Shown: in pieces, positions 33,901 to 48,900 of the stretch
How positions within the stretch are numbered: position 1 is the stretch's first letter
Layout of the letters: each line of letters starts with the position of its first letter
NCBI GenBank assembly: GCA_963402885.1
Contig: OY727096.1
Coordinates: 22,053,820 to 22,117,819, forward strand
Direction: 5' to 3'
Source of the DNA: Antedon bifida
Taxonomy: Eukaryota > Echinodermata > Crinoidea > Comatulida > Antedonidae
DNA: 64,000 nucleotides
The notes under the pieces: model-generated
Told to the model about the DNA's origin: nothing
Databases searched by the model: none
Seen by the model: only the letters and a program-made list of their open reading frames with translations
Translations under genes and position numbers: made by a program

Positions 33901-36900
33901 TTGTTCGCATTGTGCACCTATATATTCTGCTGGACAGAAACACACAAAGCTATTTACTTGATCAATACAATTACCCCCATTCAAGCAAGGTTGACTTTGA
34001 CATTCATCGCTATCTATAAAAAGATACAAACAATTATTATGCTTTATTCATCAGCCCAGGGCATCGCACACAATTGCAAAATGTTTAGAAAAACCTGTCC
34101 AATGTACTCTAAACAATTAACCCAAATAATTTTAGACTTACCTATTTCACACAAATCACCCTCATAGCCGACAGTACAAGTACAGATGAAGGTTTCAGGT
34201 GAGGTTGCAATACAAGTTCCACCATATAAACAAGGATTCTCACGACAAATTACTAAAAACAAAAATGAATCGGGAGTAATGAATTATCATTTTCAAGAAT
34301 CAAAAGGCAAATTACTAAAAAATTTGCTGTAGAGTCATGTTGCACGCGACTACAAATTATGCTGTGGGTATCAGTGGCTGTATTTCAATGGAGATACAAA
34401 TAAAATGAGCAAAACGCTAAATAAAAACGATAAAGTAAAACAGCCAGAACAAATTTTCAGAGTTTTCGGGCAACATTAACACTTCCTCAGTGCAATAATT
34501 ATAAAGCTCTGTCTACACTTTCAAATTAGTTTGACAAAAAAGTGTGATGTGGCCAAATATGGTAGTGATATTCTCAAATATGGTAGTGATATGACATCAT
34601 CATGTCTATATATGGGCACATCATATTTTTTTGTCACATAAAGTGTGATAGTGTAGATAGAGCTTTATATAAGAAATATATCAGCAGAATAAAATATACA
34701 AATCAACATATTCTCTATTTGTCCTTTAAAACTAATATGATAATACTGTACTTACTAGGTTCTTCGCAGTTGTTACCCTGGAATGCTTTAGTACAACTAC
34801 AATAATACTGGTTTACACTATTTAAACATGTGCCACCGTTCATACATGGTTGACTTTCACACTCATCAATATCTGCCGTGTAAGAAATTATACAAAAGTA
34901 TGATAGTAAGTCGCAATTACTTCTGCTTCTTTTGATAAAGGCAAGTCAACAAGTGCACGCTTGATGGTCCAGAGGTATGGACCACAGTCAACTCCCCCAA
35001 TACCGGACACAATTGGTCTGGCCTAATATGTCTGGTTTTCTCTTTGAAAAAAAATGGGGACCTTTTGGTAGAGTTTCCTGTTTTCAGATAGTCCAGTATT
35101 GGGAAGGTATAATTGGTTTGAAATCATACACACAGAAGATTGAGTAAATTGAGTTTGTAATTTACAATCAGGTTATGTGTAATTCACTACCTACCCTACT
35201 GGGATTTCTAGCCTAGCATGTGTAAGAGGGTCTAAACCAACATGTGCTTACCTTGTTCACAGAAAGTTCCCATATATCCCGGTGCACACTCACAAAAGCT
35301 GATGCCATCTACACCTACTACACACATTCCTCCATTATAACACATTGTTGGCGTACAACCTTCATCGGTAGCTGGTTTTAAAAAAAACAACATGCTGACG
35401 TAAGTATTACTAAAAATATTCTGTGTTAGATGGCTAATTACAAAATTAATTATGCTTTCTAAACAAAGTTCACCTTTCAAAACTACTACTATTAATCATT
35501 ATCAATAACACCGTGTCCATATATGGGCACATCACATATTGTTGTCACATAAAGTTTATAGTGTAGACAGCACTTAACAAAAATTAACTCAGCATTTGCA
35601 TTCAAAATATACTTACAAGAACAGAACTGTCCAGTAAAGCCAGGCAGACAGGAACAAACTGTGTTGCCTTGTGAATCCAGGCTACATGATCCAAGATTCT
35701 GACATGGGTTGGGATTACATGCACCTGGAATAACAAAAACACATTACAAGAATAATGGAAGAGACGTAAATATTAAACGTTTATTTCTACACATCTAGCA
35801 ACAAGCATATGGCTGACTCACCTCCAATTATAGGAGGGTATGAAATCTAACTTGATACTTTGGTATTGTGGCATAAACAAGGATAGAACCATATAATTAT
35901 ATATATATAAAAGGTTGTCTTAAAGTTGGAAATTTTCAATATATACATACTTTGAGTTTCACAGTTTGTTCCAATATAATTGGTAGGACAATCACAAGTA
36001 TAGCTTTCAACGACATCATTACATGTTCCTCCATTCAGACATGGGTTACTATCACATGGGCTAGTAGCTATAGTAAAAGAAAATACACATATTAATATAA
36101 AATCATGTCTTTACCATAGAGTTAGTATATTACAACTAGAGTCATGCAGCAACACAGGCATGGTGATGGGTAATGGCATAGTAGATGTGATTGTATTCAA
36201 CTCTCTATATATAATAACTCTATGCTTATTTACAACTACAGAAAATTCGTTTTCTTGTAAAAGATCCATACTTTTTCGCTAAATAAATGTGAAATTGAAT
36301 CGAATTACAGCGAATAAATAAAAGGAAATATCATATATGTTCAGAATTGGACAGAAGTTGCTTCAATTTTATCAAGAATACTCTATTCAGTACTTTCAAA
36401 TAAAAAATATTTTCCAGTTTGTAAATTTCTTTATAGTTTACCAATGTTGTTGTTTATATCAAGGTTTAGTACTAAAATCTTTAGTACAGTATTATTAAAT
36501 ATTATTCCTACTTACTTTGTATTTCATCATCCTGGAGAGTTATACTAAATCCTCTTTCAGTTATAGCGTCATTTGCAATAAAACTAATGAACACTTTATT
36601 GTCCGTAGAAATAAAATTTTGCGGTTTATCTGGTCCTGAGTGTCTGACAACAAGCATTGATGTGTCGGCTGGGTTGTCGCCATTACCAACTTCCAACCAA
36701 TCATTCATAAGCTCAGTTGAGAAATCGTTGAATATGACACGTATTCTACGACCTTCAGCAATTGTGATAGTCCACAAACAGTTATCTCCGTTGTTGTAAT
36801 TTTCAGGGTAGTTATTTGAAGTCAGTACTAAGTTGTCATTAGTTGGTATTGTGTAGTCATTTACACACTGGCTTTCTCCTAATATAGGAACATAAAAAGA

Positions 36901-39900
36901 TAATATATAATTGATGATATTTCAAAGTGAAGTAAATTTAGGAAAATGACTACTGTCGAAAAGAGCCATGAAACTATGCCAATTTTTTTTTTTATGTTGC
37001 CCCTGCCTTTAGCAACTCAACTTGACTTTGGAATTTGTCACATGTCAGTTTCATTACGAACAAATTGGATCATTTATGTTACTCAAAAGTAATTAGTAAC
37101 ATATACAATAAAAATATTTAAAATAAAACAATTTAAAAGAAAGAGCTTTAGAGAGAAACTATGATTACATGAATTAACTTACGAATTTCACAGAAAGTTC
37201 CAGACCACTGCCCTTTACAAAGACATATGAATCCATCCACAAATGGAAAGCAATCACCACCATTAAGACAAGTATCATTTTGACATGTCGACTCAACTGA
37301 AATTTAACATTTTTACATTTATTCACATTATTTTGTGTGTTTTGGTTTAATTTTTAATTTATTTGTTCTGGACATGGTTATGTTCTGAAAATGATAAAGT
37401 AAAAAATGTATTTGTTCTGGATTGTACTTACTGGTTACTAGACATAAACATTACAGTATTTAATTTTGTTTATTTCTATAATTAATTTAATTGTGTACTT
37501 ACATGTGTCACAGTCAAAGCCAGTATATCCAGGTTGACAATCACACATGTAACTATTGGCTCCTTGGCTAAAACACACACCATTCACACAAGGATTACTT
37601 AAACAAGCATTTTTATCTAAAAACAGAAAACAGATATTTTTAGACTAAACTCAGTAGTTTAATACAATTACAACCTTGTTGGTGCAGTACCCGCTGCTTA
37701 CTTGGGCTTGAATCTAACCACTAGCCATCAGCGCAAGCTCAGTGGTCTTGAGGTATGAACGGCAGGCTAGTGATCTGGATTGGATTTGATTACTCAAATG
37801 TACTTAGTATGAAGTACAAATTACGTCAGAGTAGGGCAAAACACATGACCACTTACTTAACTCCCTGATGCAAAAGCTACTCCACAGTAGTTTAATACAA
37901 TTACAACCCTAGACTAAACTCCTTATAATGATAATTCAAAGAGGAAATGAAGTATAAAATGATAAAATAAGTAAACATGTTCAAAATAAAGATAATAGAA
38001 AGTCCTAGAAGTTCTTTTTGTTACATACCAAATTCACAGTTCGTTCCGTCATAGTTATCTGTGCAAGCACAAGTATAAGAAGTACAAGCGTCCTCACATG
38101 TACCTCCATTCTGACAAGGTGCGCTAACACAAGCAGAAACATCTAAACGAAATAATATAAATATACAGTACATGAATTAAAACTAGTATATAGCACAATG
38201 AAGTAAAACATACTGTAAACAATCAATCAATTACCAAAATAAACTGTTACAGCTATGGTGTAAATTTGATAAAACTCTGAATAATAAAATCTGAATTATA
38301 AGGAAAAAACAGGGTGTACAAAATGGAATATGTAAAAGCTTCCAAATATTGAAATAGGAATAGCAATGTTTTGGAGTAAATTGTATACTATGTTATTTAA
38401 AAACAATCAGTGTATCTATTGTTAACTGTAGCTATACACACAGAAATAGATTATATTAGGCCACAACAATTATTGAATGGTCTCCATAATCATACCATTT
38501 TGACAGAATTGACCAGAATGACAAGAGTCACAAGCACAGATGAAGTTTTCAGGTGTTGGCACACATGTGCCACCACTACCACACGGGTTATTTTCACAAA
38601 TATCTAACAATGAAAAAAAGGAAATTAAAAAATTATAAATTTAACATGAAGGCTATCATAATACAATGCACAGTTAGTTGGCTCTTCCATGTACAGATAG
38701 TGATCTTAATGTTTGTTTGTTGCCTACCACCCAATAAAGTGAGTTGAATAGTATGAGAATTGTGGTCTTTCAACTCTACTGTCACGCACGACACATTTTT
38801 ACATATTTTAACAAAAAGACCGATGAAATGTATTCATTATCTAATCTAATCTGTTAAATTAAACAATGTCATTTTATACTACTTACAATTTTGACAATTG
38901 TCTCCGGAATAACCGACAGCACATTCACAGGAGTAAAAAGAACACGAGTTTGTACATGTCCCTCCATTAATACATGGATTCCCATTGCACGCATTGATTT
39001 CTAAAAGAAATGATGAACAGAATTAGTATTGCTTGTGAGAGTCTAAAGCTCTGTCTACACTATCAAACTTTGTGACAGCAAAATGTGATGTGCCCATATA
39101 TGGATATGATGATGTCATATCACTACCATATTTGGACACATCATACTTTTTTTGTCAAACTAGTTTGATAGTGTAGACAGAGCTTAATAACAAAACGATT
39201 AAACAAACAAAAATATATCAGTTTGTAGAAAGTGCAGCCTGACTATGAAGTCAAGCTGAATGTAGTAAAACTAGTTGTTTATTACAACTATTATTTTTAA
39301 TTTTTAGTAGTGTCTGGCTAAAGCAAATTTTAAATGCTTACGTTCAGTGCAGAGTTGACCAGTCCAACATTCTTGGCATTGACATACAAAATCCTCTGTA
39401 TCTGGGCAACCATTATTACAAACACCTCCATTTTGACATGGCGATGAAGCACAGTTGTCTACAACTAAACAAATAACATACAATAGTTAATAATAATCGA
39501 CATTATAATAGCCTCTTTAACAAAATACTAATGACAATATATCTTTAATGTTAGTTTTTACGTTTACTTACGTATGTTACAGGTGCTGCCAGCCCAACAT
39601 TCAGAACACTGACAGGTAAATTCACCACATGAGTTTCCTTGGACGCAGTTACCTCCATTCATACAGGGCTGGGCCGCACATGCATTAATATCTATAAATT
39701 ATATAATTTCAACTTGAGTTAGCATTACAGCGTTCACTGGTTACTCAGATTGATTACGTTACGAAGAGTAAACACAGAGGCTTACTTATGTTTTGTGAAG
39801 AGGAGAATTACTGCAGCAACCAAAGAGAAATTACTGCAGTAACCCAAAGAATTTAGATTTATTAAGTCAAATCAATCAAGGTAATTGGAAAAAAAAGTTA

Positions 39901-42900
39901 CCTGTTTCACAGTTGGGACCAGATTTGCATACAGGACATGTACAGGTGTAACTACAGGTGGATGTTGATGCATCTAGCTGGCACACACCTCCATTCAAAC
40001 ATGGGTTATTTGGTTCACACAATGTTGCTTCTGAATTGAATAAAAACAAACAACGATTAATTATGTTCTATCACTAAACTGGTTTGTTTGTTTGTTTTGC
40101 GCTACCTATGTTGTTAACGTAATTACCTGTTTGGCATTGATTGCCACCGTAGCATGTTGGGCAGGTACAGGTGTACCCTTGACATAATCCATCAGGCACA
40201 CATTCACCCCCATTAAAACAAGGGTTGCTCTGGCATGGGTTCACATCTGAAATTGTAATTTTTTTAATTATATATATATATTTTTATTCAGCAAGTATTT
40301 ACCAAATATCATCTCTCTTAAGCTCTGTATATACTATCATACTTTATGAGATAAAAACAAGTGATGTGCCCATATATGGACATGATATCACTTCTATATT
40401 TTGGCCAAATTACACTTTTTTCTCAAACAAGTTTCATAGTATAGACAGAGCTTTAGAGGCAAGCACTTATTAGTTACTGAATGAATAATATTTGTTTGTC
40501 TTTATATTGTAAGGTGTGTATTAATTAGTGGATGAATCTTACTTGTTTGACAGTTAGTCCCACCATAGCATAGTGAGCACTGACATGAATAGGCTTGACA
40601 ATTAAATGCATCTACTTCACATACCCCACCATTTTGACAAGGGTTGGTGGAACAGCCATTCACACCTTGAGAAAAAAAAGAAACACAGTTTAAACTTCAA
40701 TATACTTAATAATAATATTAATAATAATAATAATAACTCTGATGAACTTATTCACTTAAATAAACCAAGGACACTAAAGCTCTGTCTACACTTTCAAACT
40801 AGTTTAAAAAAAAAGTGTGATGTTCCCAAATATGGTAGTGATATGACAACATCATTATGTCCATATATGAGCACATCACAATATTTTGTCACATAAAGTT
40901 TGATGGTGTAGACAGAGCTTTAGAAGAGTTTACAATCATTATTCTAACAAATGATTGATAGATAGCAAATGTAAAATTGTAAATAATAATAAAAGATGGA
41001 GAACATTTTTACTAAACTTACTGATTTCACAGAAAATTCCTGTATAGCATTGTGCACATTGACATCCAAAGTAACCGCAATCATTAACCGCTGGGTAGCA
41101 TTGACCTCCGTTTTGACATGGGTTACTCATGCATGAATTGGTATCTAATAAACAAAAACAACAGTATTTAGAGACTATGTAAAGTGATACAGTAAAATTT
41201 ACAGGACACTCTGGAAAGTTCAAAATGTATGGTTTTATTCAAATATTCAATAGTGTTGGTTATGTATGATAATATGAGATGTTTTACAAACCGATTTCAC
41301 ATCGATCACCAGTATAGCAACCACTACATTGACATGTGTAGTCTCCACATCCAACTCCACTCTCAGAGCAAACACCTCCATTGAGGCATGGGTTTGGACT
41401 GCAGCCTTGTGTAGCTGAAATAAAATATTTAACATAATTATAATGTGAATAAAACAATGAAGAAAAACTGTCACCACTTGACAATGGCAGATATAATACA
41501 TTCAGAGAGGTTTAGCCGAAGGCTAGAGGGCAGACTGTGTGGCAGTGAAGGTGGATCTTATTAAGAAATTCTCTACAAGATAGCTGTATTGGAGTTGATG
41601 ATCTAGCCTTCAGGTTTACGATCTTTGAATATATTACATCTTTCAGATGTGCTAAATTATTTCAATATCCAGGTCCAACAGAGATGGTTGCATTTGACCA
41701 GTCCTGTAGTATCATTACAAGTACCTCCTTCGTCATTCCCTCCTCTGTTACAGTAAACTAAAGCCTAATATTTCATAAACATATACTTTACCCATTTCAC
41801 ATCTGTCACCAGAGAAGCAACCAGTACATGTGCAGATAAAGACTGAGCAGCTAACCCCAGACGTTGAGCATACTCCTTGATTTAAGCATGGGTTTGATGC
41901 ACAGGGATTAGATACTAACAACATAAACAAAATAATAATTTTAGTAACAATGACTAGTAATCATTTACATCTGTACATGAAAAATTTTATTTTATAGAAA
42001 GTAAAACTATATTTGCTATTAAACTAACTTTTGGATTTCTTAAAAATCATATGTTTCTATATCCCCTCACTATGTAATGCAATAGATGCAACGCAAGGAT
42101 GCAAGTCCTCCGCAGGTGCTTTGACTAATCAGGCAACAGGTTATCCAATACTGTTTTATGATTGGTCAACTCCCTTGCATTCCAACTACATTGTTGCTTA
42201 AGCAAGGACATGTTTAAAGAAGAAGTGCTGCTGTCACCTCCTCAAATATTGTTTATTTCATTACTGGTATGAGTAGAAAAAATAAGTAGAAGTGAAGAGA
42301 ATTTCGAATTAACAACTTACATGTTTCACAGAAGTCACCAGTGTAACAATCAGAACATTGGCAGCTGTAATTACTACATGTGTTTACAGAAGATATACAG
42401 GTTGCACCATTCAAGCAGCCGTTGTTATCACAAGGATCCAAAACTATTAAAAGATAACATCATGTCAGTGTGAAAAGGTTTTATTTTTATTACAAGGATC
42501 AAAAACTATTAAAAGATAACATCATGTCAGTGTGAAAAGGAATTATTGTTATTACAAGGATCCAAAACTACTAAAATATAACATCTTGTCAGTGTGAAAA
42601 GAAAGAATTATGGTAGCTATTGAATGATAAGATTAAAACAGAAGCCACACTTTCACTCAAGATACATCTATTTACCTTCGTGAGCCTCAATCAATACTTA
42701 TTTTTATTGTAATCTATTTAGCTTAATTTGCAACTGCATAAGATGTAGACACATACAAAGCGGACAGAAAATTATAGTCTTTTGACATGTATAATGCCAC
42801 TACTTCACTGCCCATTTTGCATATTCAACTTACATGTTTCACAACTGGAACCTGTAAAACACTGTGGACATCCGCAAGTATAGCCAGAACATTGTCCAAC

Positions 42901-45900
42901 AACATTACACTGACCTCCATTTAAACAAGGGTTACTGGCACAAGGCTGTATACCTAGGAATTAATATAAATTGAATATCAATATTTGCTTTTTAAATCAA
43001 AGCACAATAAAAAAACGAATCAAAAAATGTGAATTATGATGTAATGATAATGGTAATACAGATGATATGATGGTGGTAATACTGATGATATGATGGTGGT
43101 AATGATGATGATGACTGTAATACTGATGATATGATGGTTGTAATGATGACAGTAATGATGATGATGATGATGATGGTAATACTGATGATATGATGGTGGT
43201 AATACTGATGATAATGATGATGGCAATACTGGGGCGGATTGCTATAAAACAGTCTTAACTCAAAAAATCAAAAAATGTGAATTATGATGTAATGATAATG
43301 GTAATACAGATGATATGATGGTGGTAATACTGATGATATGATGGTGGTAATGATGATGATGACTGTAATACTGATGATATGATGGTTGTAATGATGACAG
43401 TAATGATGATGATGATGATGATGGTAATACTGATGATATGATGGTGGTAATACTGATGATAATGATGATGGCAATACTGGGGCGGATTGCTATAAAACAG
43501 TCTTAACTGATGGTCTTAACTGCCCGATTAAAGCCGGCTTTATCAGATAGACGGTCTTACTAAAGCCACCCCTGTTAGACCATTGCTATAAAACAGTCTT
43601 AGAATAAGACTGCGTAAAGTAACAAATTGAGGGTGTACTTTGCGCGTAGAATACCAAATAACATAATGTTCATCACGCTTGTTCAATTCACAATCATAAC
43701 AGTACATACATTTCTACGCAAGAAAATCTATTTAAGGGCTATATAAGAATAAAATCAATGTTATTATTAAAAATCACTTAAAACTTGTTCAATTGTTTGT
43801 CTTTGACGATAAATAATATCTAAAAGCAACAAAAATAGAGGTTTAAGACTGGTTTAAGAATCCTTCGAGTAGGCTTTAATTCTAAAGACCGCTTACAGGT
43901 TAGACCGCGGTATAGCAATGGTCTATAATAAAGACTACTTGCTACGTCACGAATTATAGCCGGCTAAGCGCTAAGAGTAAGATCATTTATAGACCGCTTA
44001 TAGCAATCCGCCCTGGTGGCAATGATGACAGTAATGATGATGATGACTGTAATACTGATGATATGATGCTGGTAATACTGATGATATGATGATGGTAATA
44101 CTGATAATATGATGGTTGTAATGACAGTATTGATAATGATGATGGTAACACTGATGATATGATGGTGGTAATGATGACAGTAATGATGATGATAATGATG
44201 ATATTTATCATTTTGATGAAAATATAATAGCAAAACACCATCAAAATAGAATTTAAAAGTCAAAATCAGAAGAAAAACTCACTTATTTCACATGAATCTC
44301 CTTCCCAACAAGAAGCACAAGAACAGAAATGGGTGTCACACACACCTTGGAAACATACACCACCATTCTGACATGGGTTATTTAAGCATGTTCTTTGCTC
44401 TAAGCATTAAGTAAAGGAAAAAGAATACCACAAACATAAACAAATTATAACCCATAGAAACAGTAAAAAACATTTTAATTAACAAAATAAAAGAGAATTT
44501 CCCATAAACAAGATAAAATTAACAGAACAGAAATTAAGTCAGTGAAAATATAATTTAAAATAAATTTTAAAAATAATGATAAATTAAATAAATCTGAATT
44601 TTAAGCTCCTTCCACACTATCAAACTAGTTTGAAAAAAGTGTGATGTTCCCAAATATGGTAGTAACATGACATTATGATCATATTTTTTGTCACATAAAG
44701 TTTGATAATGTAGACAGAGATTAAAACAAATGTTTTTGGGAACACAACAAACTCCTAATGGATAATAGTGAGCCTTGAAATGGTGGTCTTATGGTGGAAA
44801 ATAAAGAAAAGAGGACATGCATTTTTTAGGTGAGGAATGGTTCTGGTAAAGTCTAATTTTTATTGGTCGATCACTAGGTGTCTAGCAATGACCAACTATT
44901 CACATTTAGTTTTGTCGAGGGAAATTTGAAAGTTCAATCTACATTTATCAGAATGCTTTTATTCAATTTCAGACTTTAACCGGGATATTAAAAATTGATA
45001 AAAAGTAAACTTACCAACTTCACAAAAGGTACCTGTAAAGCAACCAGTACAAGTACATGTATACGAGTCACATGATCCAGGCACTGGTGTACACGCTGCA
45101 CCATTCACACAGTTATTATTAAAACATGGGTCAGCCTCTGTAAAAATTAAAAAAATTGTTTAAAAACATACCATCTTCCCTGTTGATAAGGAACTGGAGT
45201 TACATAACCTTTTTCCAAACTTGTTTTTTTTTTTTACTAGAGTAATTTTGTTCTTTCATTGTAAATGTTATGTTTTTGTGCAGAGAAACAATAAAAACAA
45301 ACAAAACAAAGTTCCTGTTTTGGCGCCACATACCTTGTTCACAGAATTGTCCAGTGTAGCAGGCCGGACATATGCAGGAGACATCTGAGCAAGAGTTTCC
45401 ATTAGACTGGCAGGTACCTCCATTTTGGCATGGATTACTGTCACATCCATTAATTGCTGAAAAAGGGTCACATGACATTAATATATTTGCATTCAAGGGA
45501 TAAAAACAAACCAAACAGTGGTTGAATTACGAATTATATTTTTGCAGCCATTTGGCAACTTAGAAAACAATGTTGTCAGACACATACACACAGAAAGAAT
45601 ACAGATGTTTGAATCCATCAAGATTATGGACACATTCAAAATAAATAAATGTATATTTATAATTCAATTGGTCTGTAGATGGAAATTGGTCAATTGTAAT
45701 TGGAATGGTCTGCAAGCACTAACCTTCATCGCACAATACACCAGACCAGCAACCTGTACATTGACATGAGAAAGCTTGGCAGTTACCAGGAACTGATTGA
45801 CATAATGCGCCATTCTGACATCCAGAATTCTGGCAGGGATCCACAGCTAAAAAAAATCACAATATTCACATTACAAACACTGCATTCCAAGTTTGATTCT

Positions 45901-48900
45901 AGGTCTGACTCTGTTCCGATTAATATCATAACAAAATTGAACCCTTTCTTCATGTTAAATTTTCTCGTGTCAATGTATGTAAAAATGGTATTTTCTGTAG
46001 ACTCTCGTCTTTGTACAATTCATGTCTTTTAAAAAATAATTCTTTAGATATTTTTAACTGTAATTTTTCTCAATTTAAATGTATTATTAATGAAATTATT
46101 TAAATAATCTTTTTTTCATTTTGTATATATTTATATTGGCTCATATTTTATAGTTTAGTTATTTTATTTTCAACCTGTTATTGGTGTTTTACACTGTTGG
46201 TTTGAAATAAAGAATAAAGAATAAATAATACTTTAGAAATACTAACCTATCTCGCATTGATCCCCTTCCCAGCAGCCTTCACAGAGACAGACGAATGCAC
46301 TGCATGTAGTTCCTTGGGTGAAGCATTGGCCATTATTCTGACATGGTTGGCTACCGCATGGATCAACAGCTAAAAATACAAGTATTTTTGTACAGACAAT
46401 TAAAATATCTGCATAATTAGCAGGTCCTCAACTGATTTGAGCAAACCCTTGTTCCAGTTGTATAGGAATTAAGCATTGTATCATGTATAGTGTGAGTTGT
46501 ATTATATGCTCCTGATTGTGTATGGTATAATGTGGAAATACAGGAGCAGGCTGTGTCAATAGTGATAGAGACACACCCCATTAATTAAAGTATGCTACCA
46601 CATACTGTGTTATAAGTACTGGGATTGAGTACCTTATCACTAAACACTCATCCTCATGTACTCATCTGTCAAGAGCCTGTCTTTATTTAAACTCATTTCT
46701 CTAATATTGCTTTAAATTATACCATCATACCAACTAAGACTGGTCATATTATATTTTTAAGATTGCTAAAACGATTGGTTTTGATATCCATATACCTAGT
46801 ACTACTATATACTTACATATGGCACATGTGTCACCAGTATAACATGTTGGACAAAGACAGAGAAATTGTGTACAGTCATTCGCATCAACCGAACATATAC
46901 CATTCACACATGGATTGACTGCGCAGGGATTAATTACTGAAATGAAATAATCAGTGAATATACTACTAGACATGTATTTGATTTTCTAGGAATATGATCT
47001 GGTATTATTGAGAATATTTTTTTATATATATATAAAATGTAAAGGTGTAATATTTGTATTGGTTATATGAGGCGCCTTGAAGCTAAGGTGGTCTCACCCT
47101 GTGAGGCACCTTTGTGCAAAATATTGAATAAAAGGTGGGTATTATGTCCTAATGTGGGGAATGAGCTGTTAGCTGCTCATTGTATTAAGCCTCTGCATTA
47201 TGTGGCCCTTTCCTCACTGGTATATTTCAAAGCCAGTAACTTACGTGTACGACAGTGTGTTCCTGAGTAGCATGGTGTACACTGACATTGGTAAGTGGAA
47301 CAAGTTCCAGGTGCTGCACTAGTCATCATCATACATGTGCCCTCATTATTACATGGGTTACTCATACATGGATCGACAGCTATTACAAAGAAATTATACA
47401 AAGGTCCAAATTATCAAAAAAACATTCATACAGGTACCACATACAGCTCTGTCAACACTATCAAACTAGTGTGATGTGCCCAAATATGATAGTGATATGC
47501 CTAAATATGGTAGTGATATGACATCATCATGTCCATACATGGGCACATCACATTTTTTGTCACATAAAGTTTGATAGTGTAGACCGAGCTTTAGTCACAC
47601 ATTGGTCAACAGCTTAAATGTATTAAAGATGCAAATTAGCAAATAGAAATTACTGGATTTACAATGTAAAAATAGAAATTAATTTTGAGAAATATTAATA
47701 ATTTTTCATTTTAAAATGCTTTTCAACTTACCCTGAGAGCAGGTTGATCCTGTCCAGCAATTTGGACATTCACATATGTAACCAGGGCAACCACCAGATA
47801 CCTGTGTTGTTACTAAACAGGTTCCACCATTTGAACATGGGTTACTATCACAGGGGCTTATTACTTTAGGAAGAAAACAGAAAATATAAATAAATGAAAG
47901 AATCATAATACTTTCAGAACATATAAAAGCATGGTAAACACATACTGTTAAACCTTTCTATGTTTACTGGAAACAGTGGAAATTCAAGAAAGTCAGTCAT
48001 AGGGCCAAACCCAATCAAGCACACAACCATCATACATTTTGGAATAATATATTTAACTTGAAAAGATATCAATCATTTTGTGGAAATACAAGTCTGCATC
48101 TCCAGATATGGTGTAATGGCATCGAGACCATTACACCATATCTCTCTCTTTCTCCAGACATCTTCTCTGATAAATTGGGAAGACTGCAATTTGAATTCTT
48201 ACCATCTTGGCACATAATTCCTGTATAACAATCAACACAACTGCACACATAGGTTGAACAATCACCAGCTTGAATAATGGAGCTGCATACACCATTATTA
48301 GCGCAGGGGTTGCTGCTGCACGGATCAACAGCTGAAAAAAAATAATAAAAATGATGTAATGTGTTGTCTGCTAAAATTCAATTGCAAACAGTGTAAAGCT
48401 TTGTCTACACTATCAAACTTTATGAACAAAAAAAGTGTGTGCCCAAATGTGATAAAGTTTGATAGTGTAGACAGAGCTTAATACTGTACAATGGTGAACA
48501 GTTATAGTAAAATTGTACATAATGCAAATAATAGTACAGTATATTTATCTATAATTTATTTCTTTAATTGATACCTTGAAATGTTAAACATTTATTTTTG
48601 GTTCTGAGTGAGACTGTTTTTATTCCAGTGATCTGCAAATGGACTACATCCTCAAATAAAATGCACCTTTCTTCAGTTTTCAGACTATTCAGTACATTCA
48701 GGTTAGACAAGTGGTAATTAATATTTTGACTTACGTATAGCACATGTATCACCACTCCAACATCCAATACAATTACATAAATACTCAGTGCATACCCCAT
48801 TCACGACTGGCCGGCACTGACCTCCATTCGCACATGGCGAGTTCTCGCATGGATTTGTCTCTGTATACAAACAAACAAAATATATTTAGAAAGAATTTCA

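Noticed and set aside
43020-43474. Minus-strand frames rich in His, Tyr and Ile
   Set aside because: They are translations of the GAT-rich minisatellite within an intron. The two identical products reflect the tandem duplication.
48131-48328. Second-frame open reading over EGF exons (also 51567, 53204, 55157, 58656, 60330, 60813, 62605)
   Set aside because: They are shifted readings of EGF exons; the true frame has the conserved cysteines and phase-1 borders.
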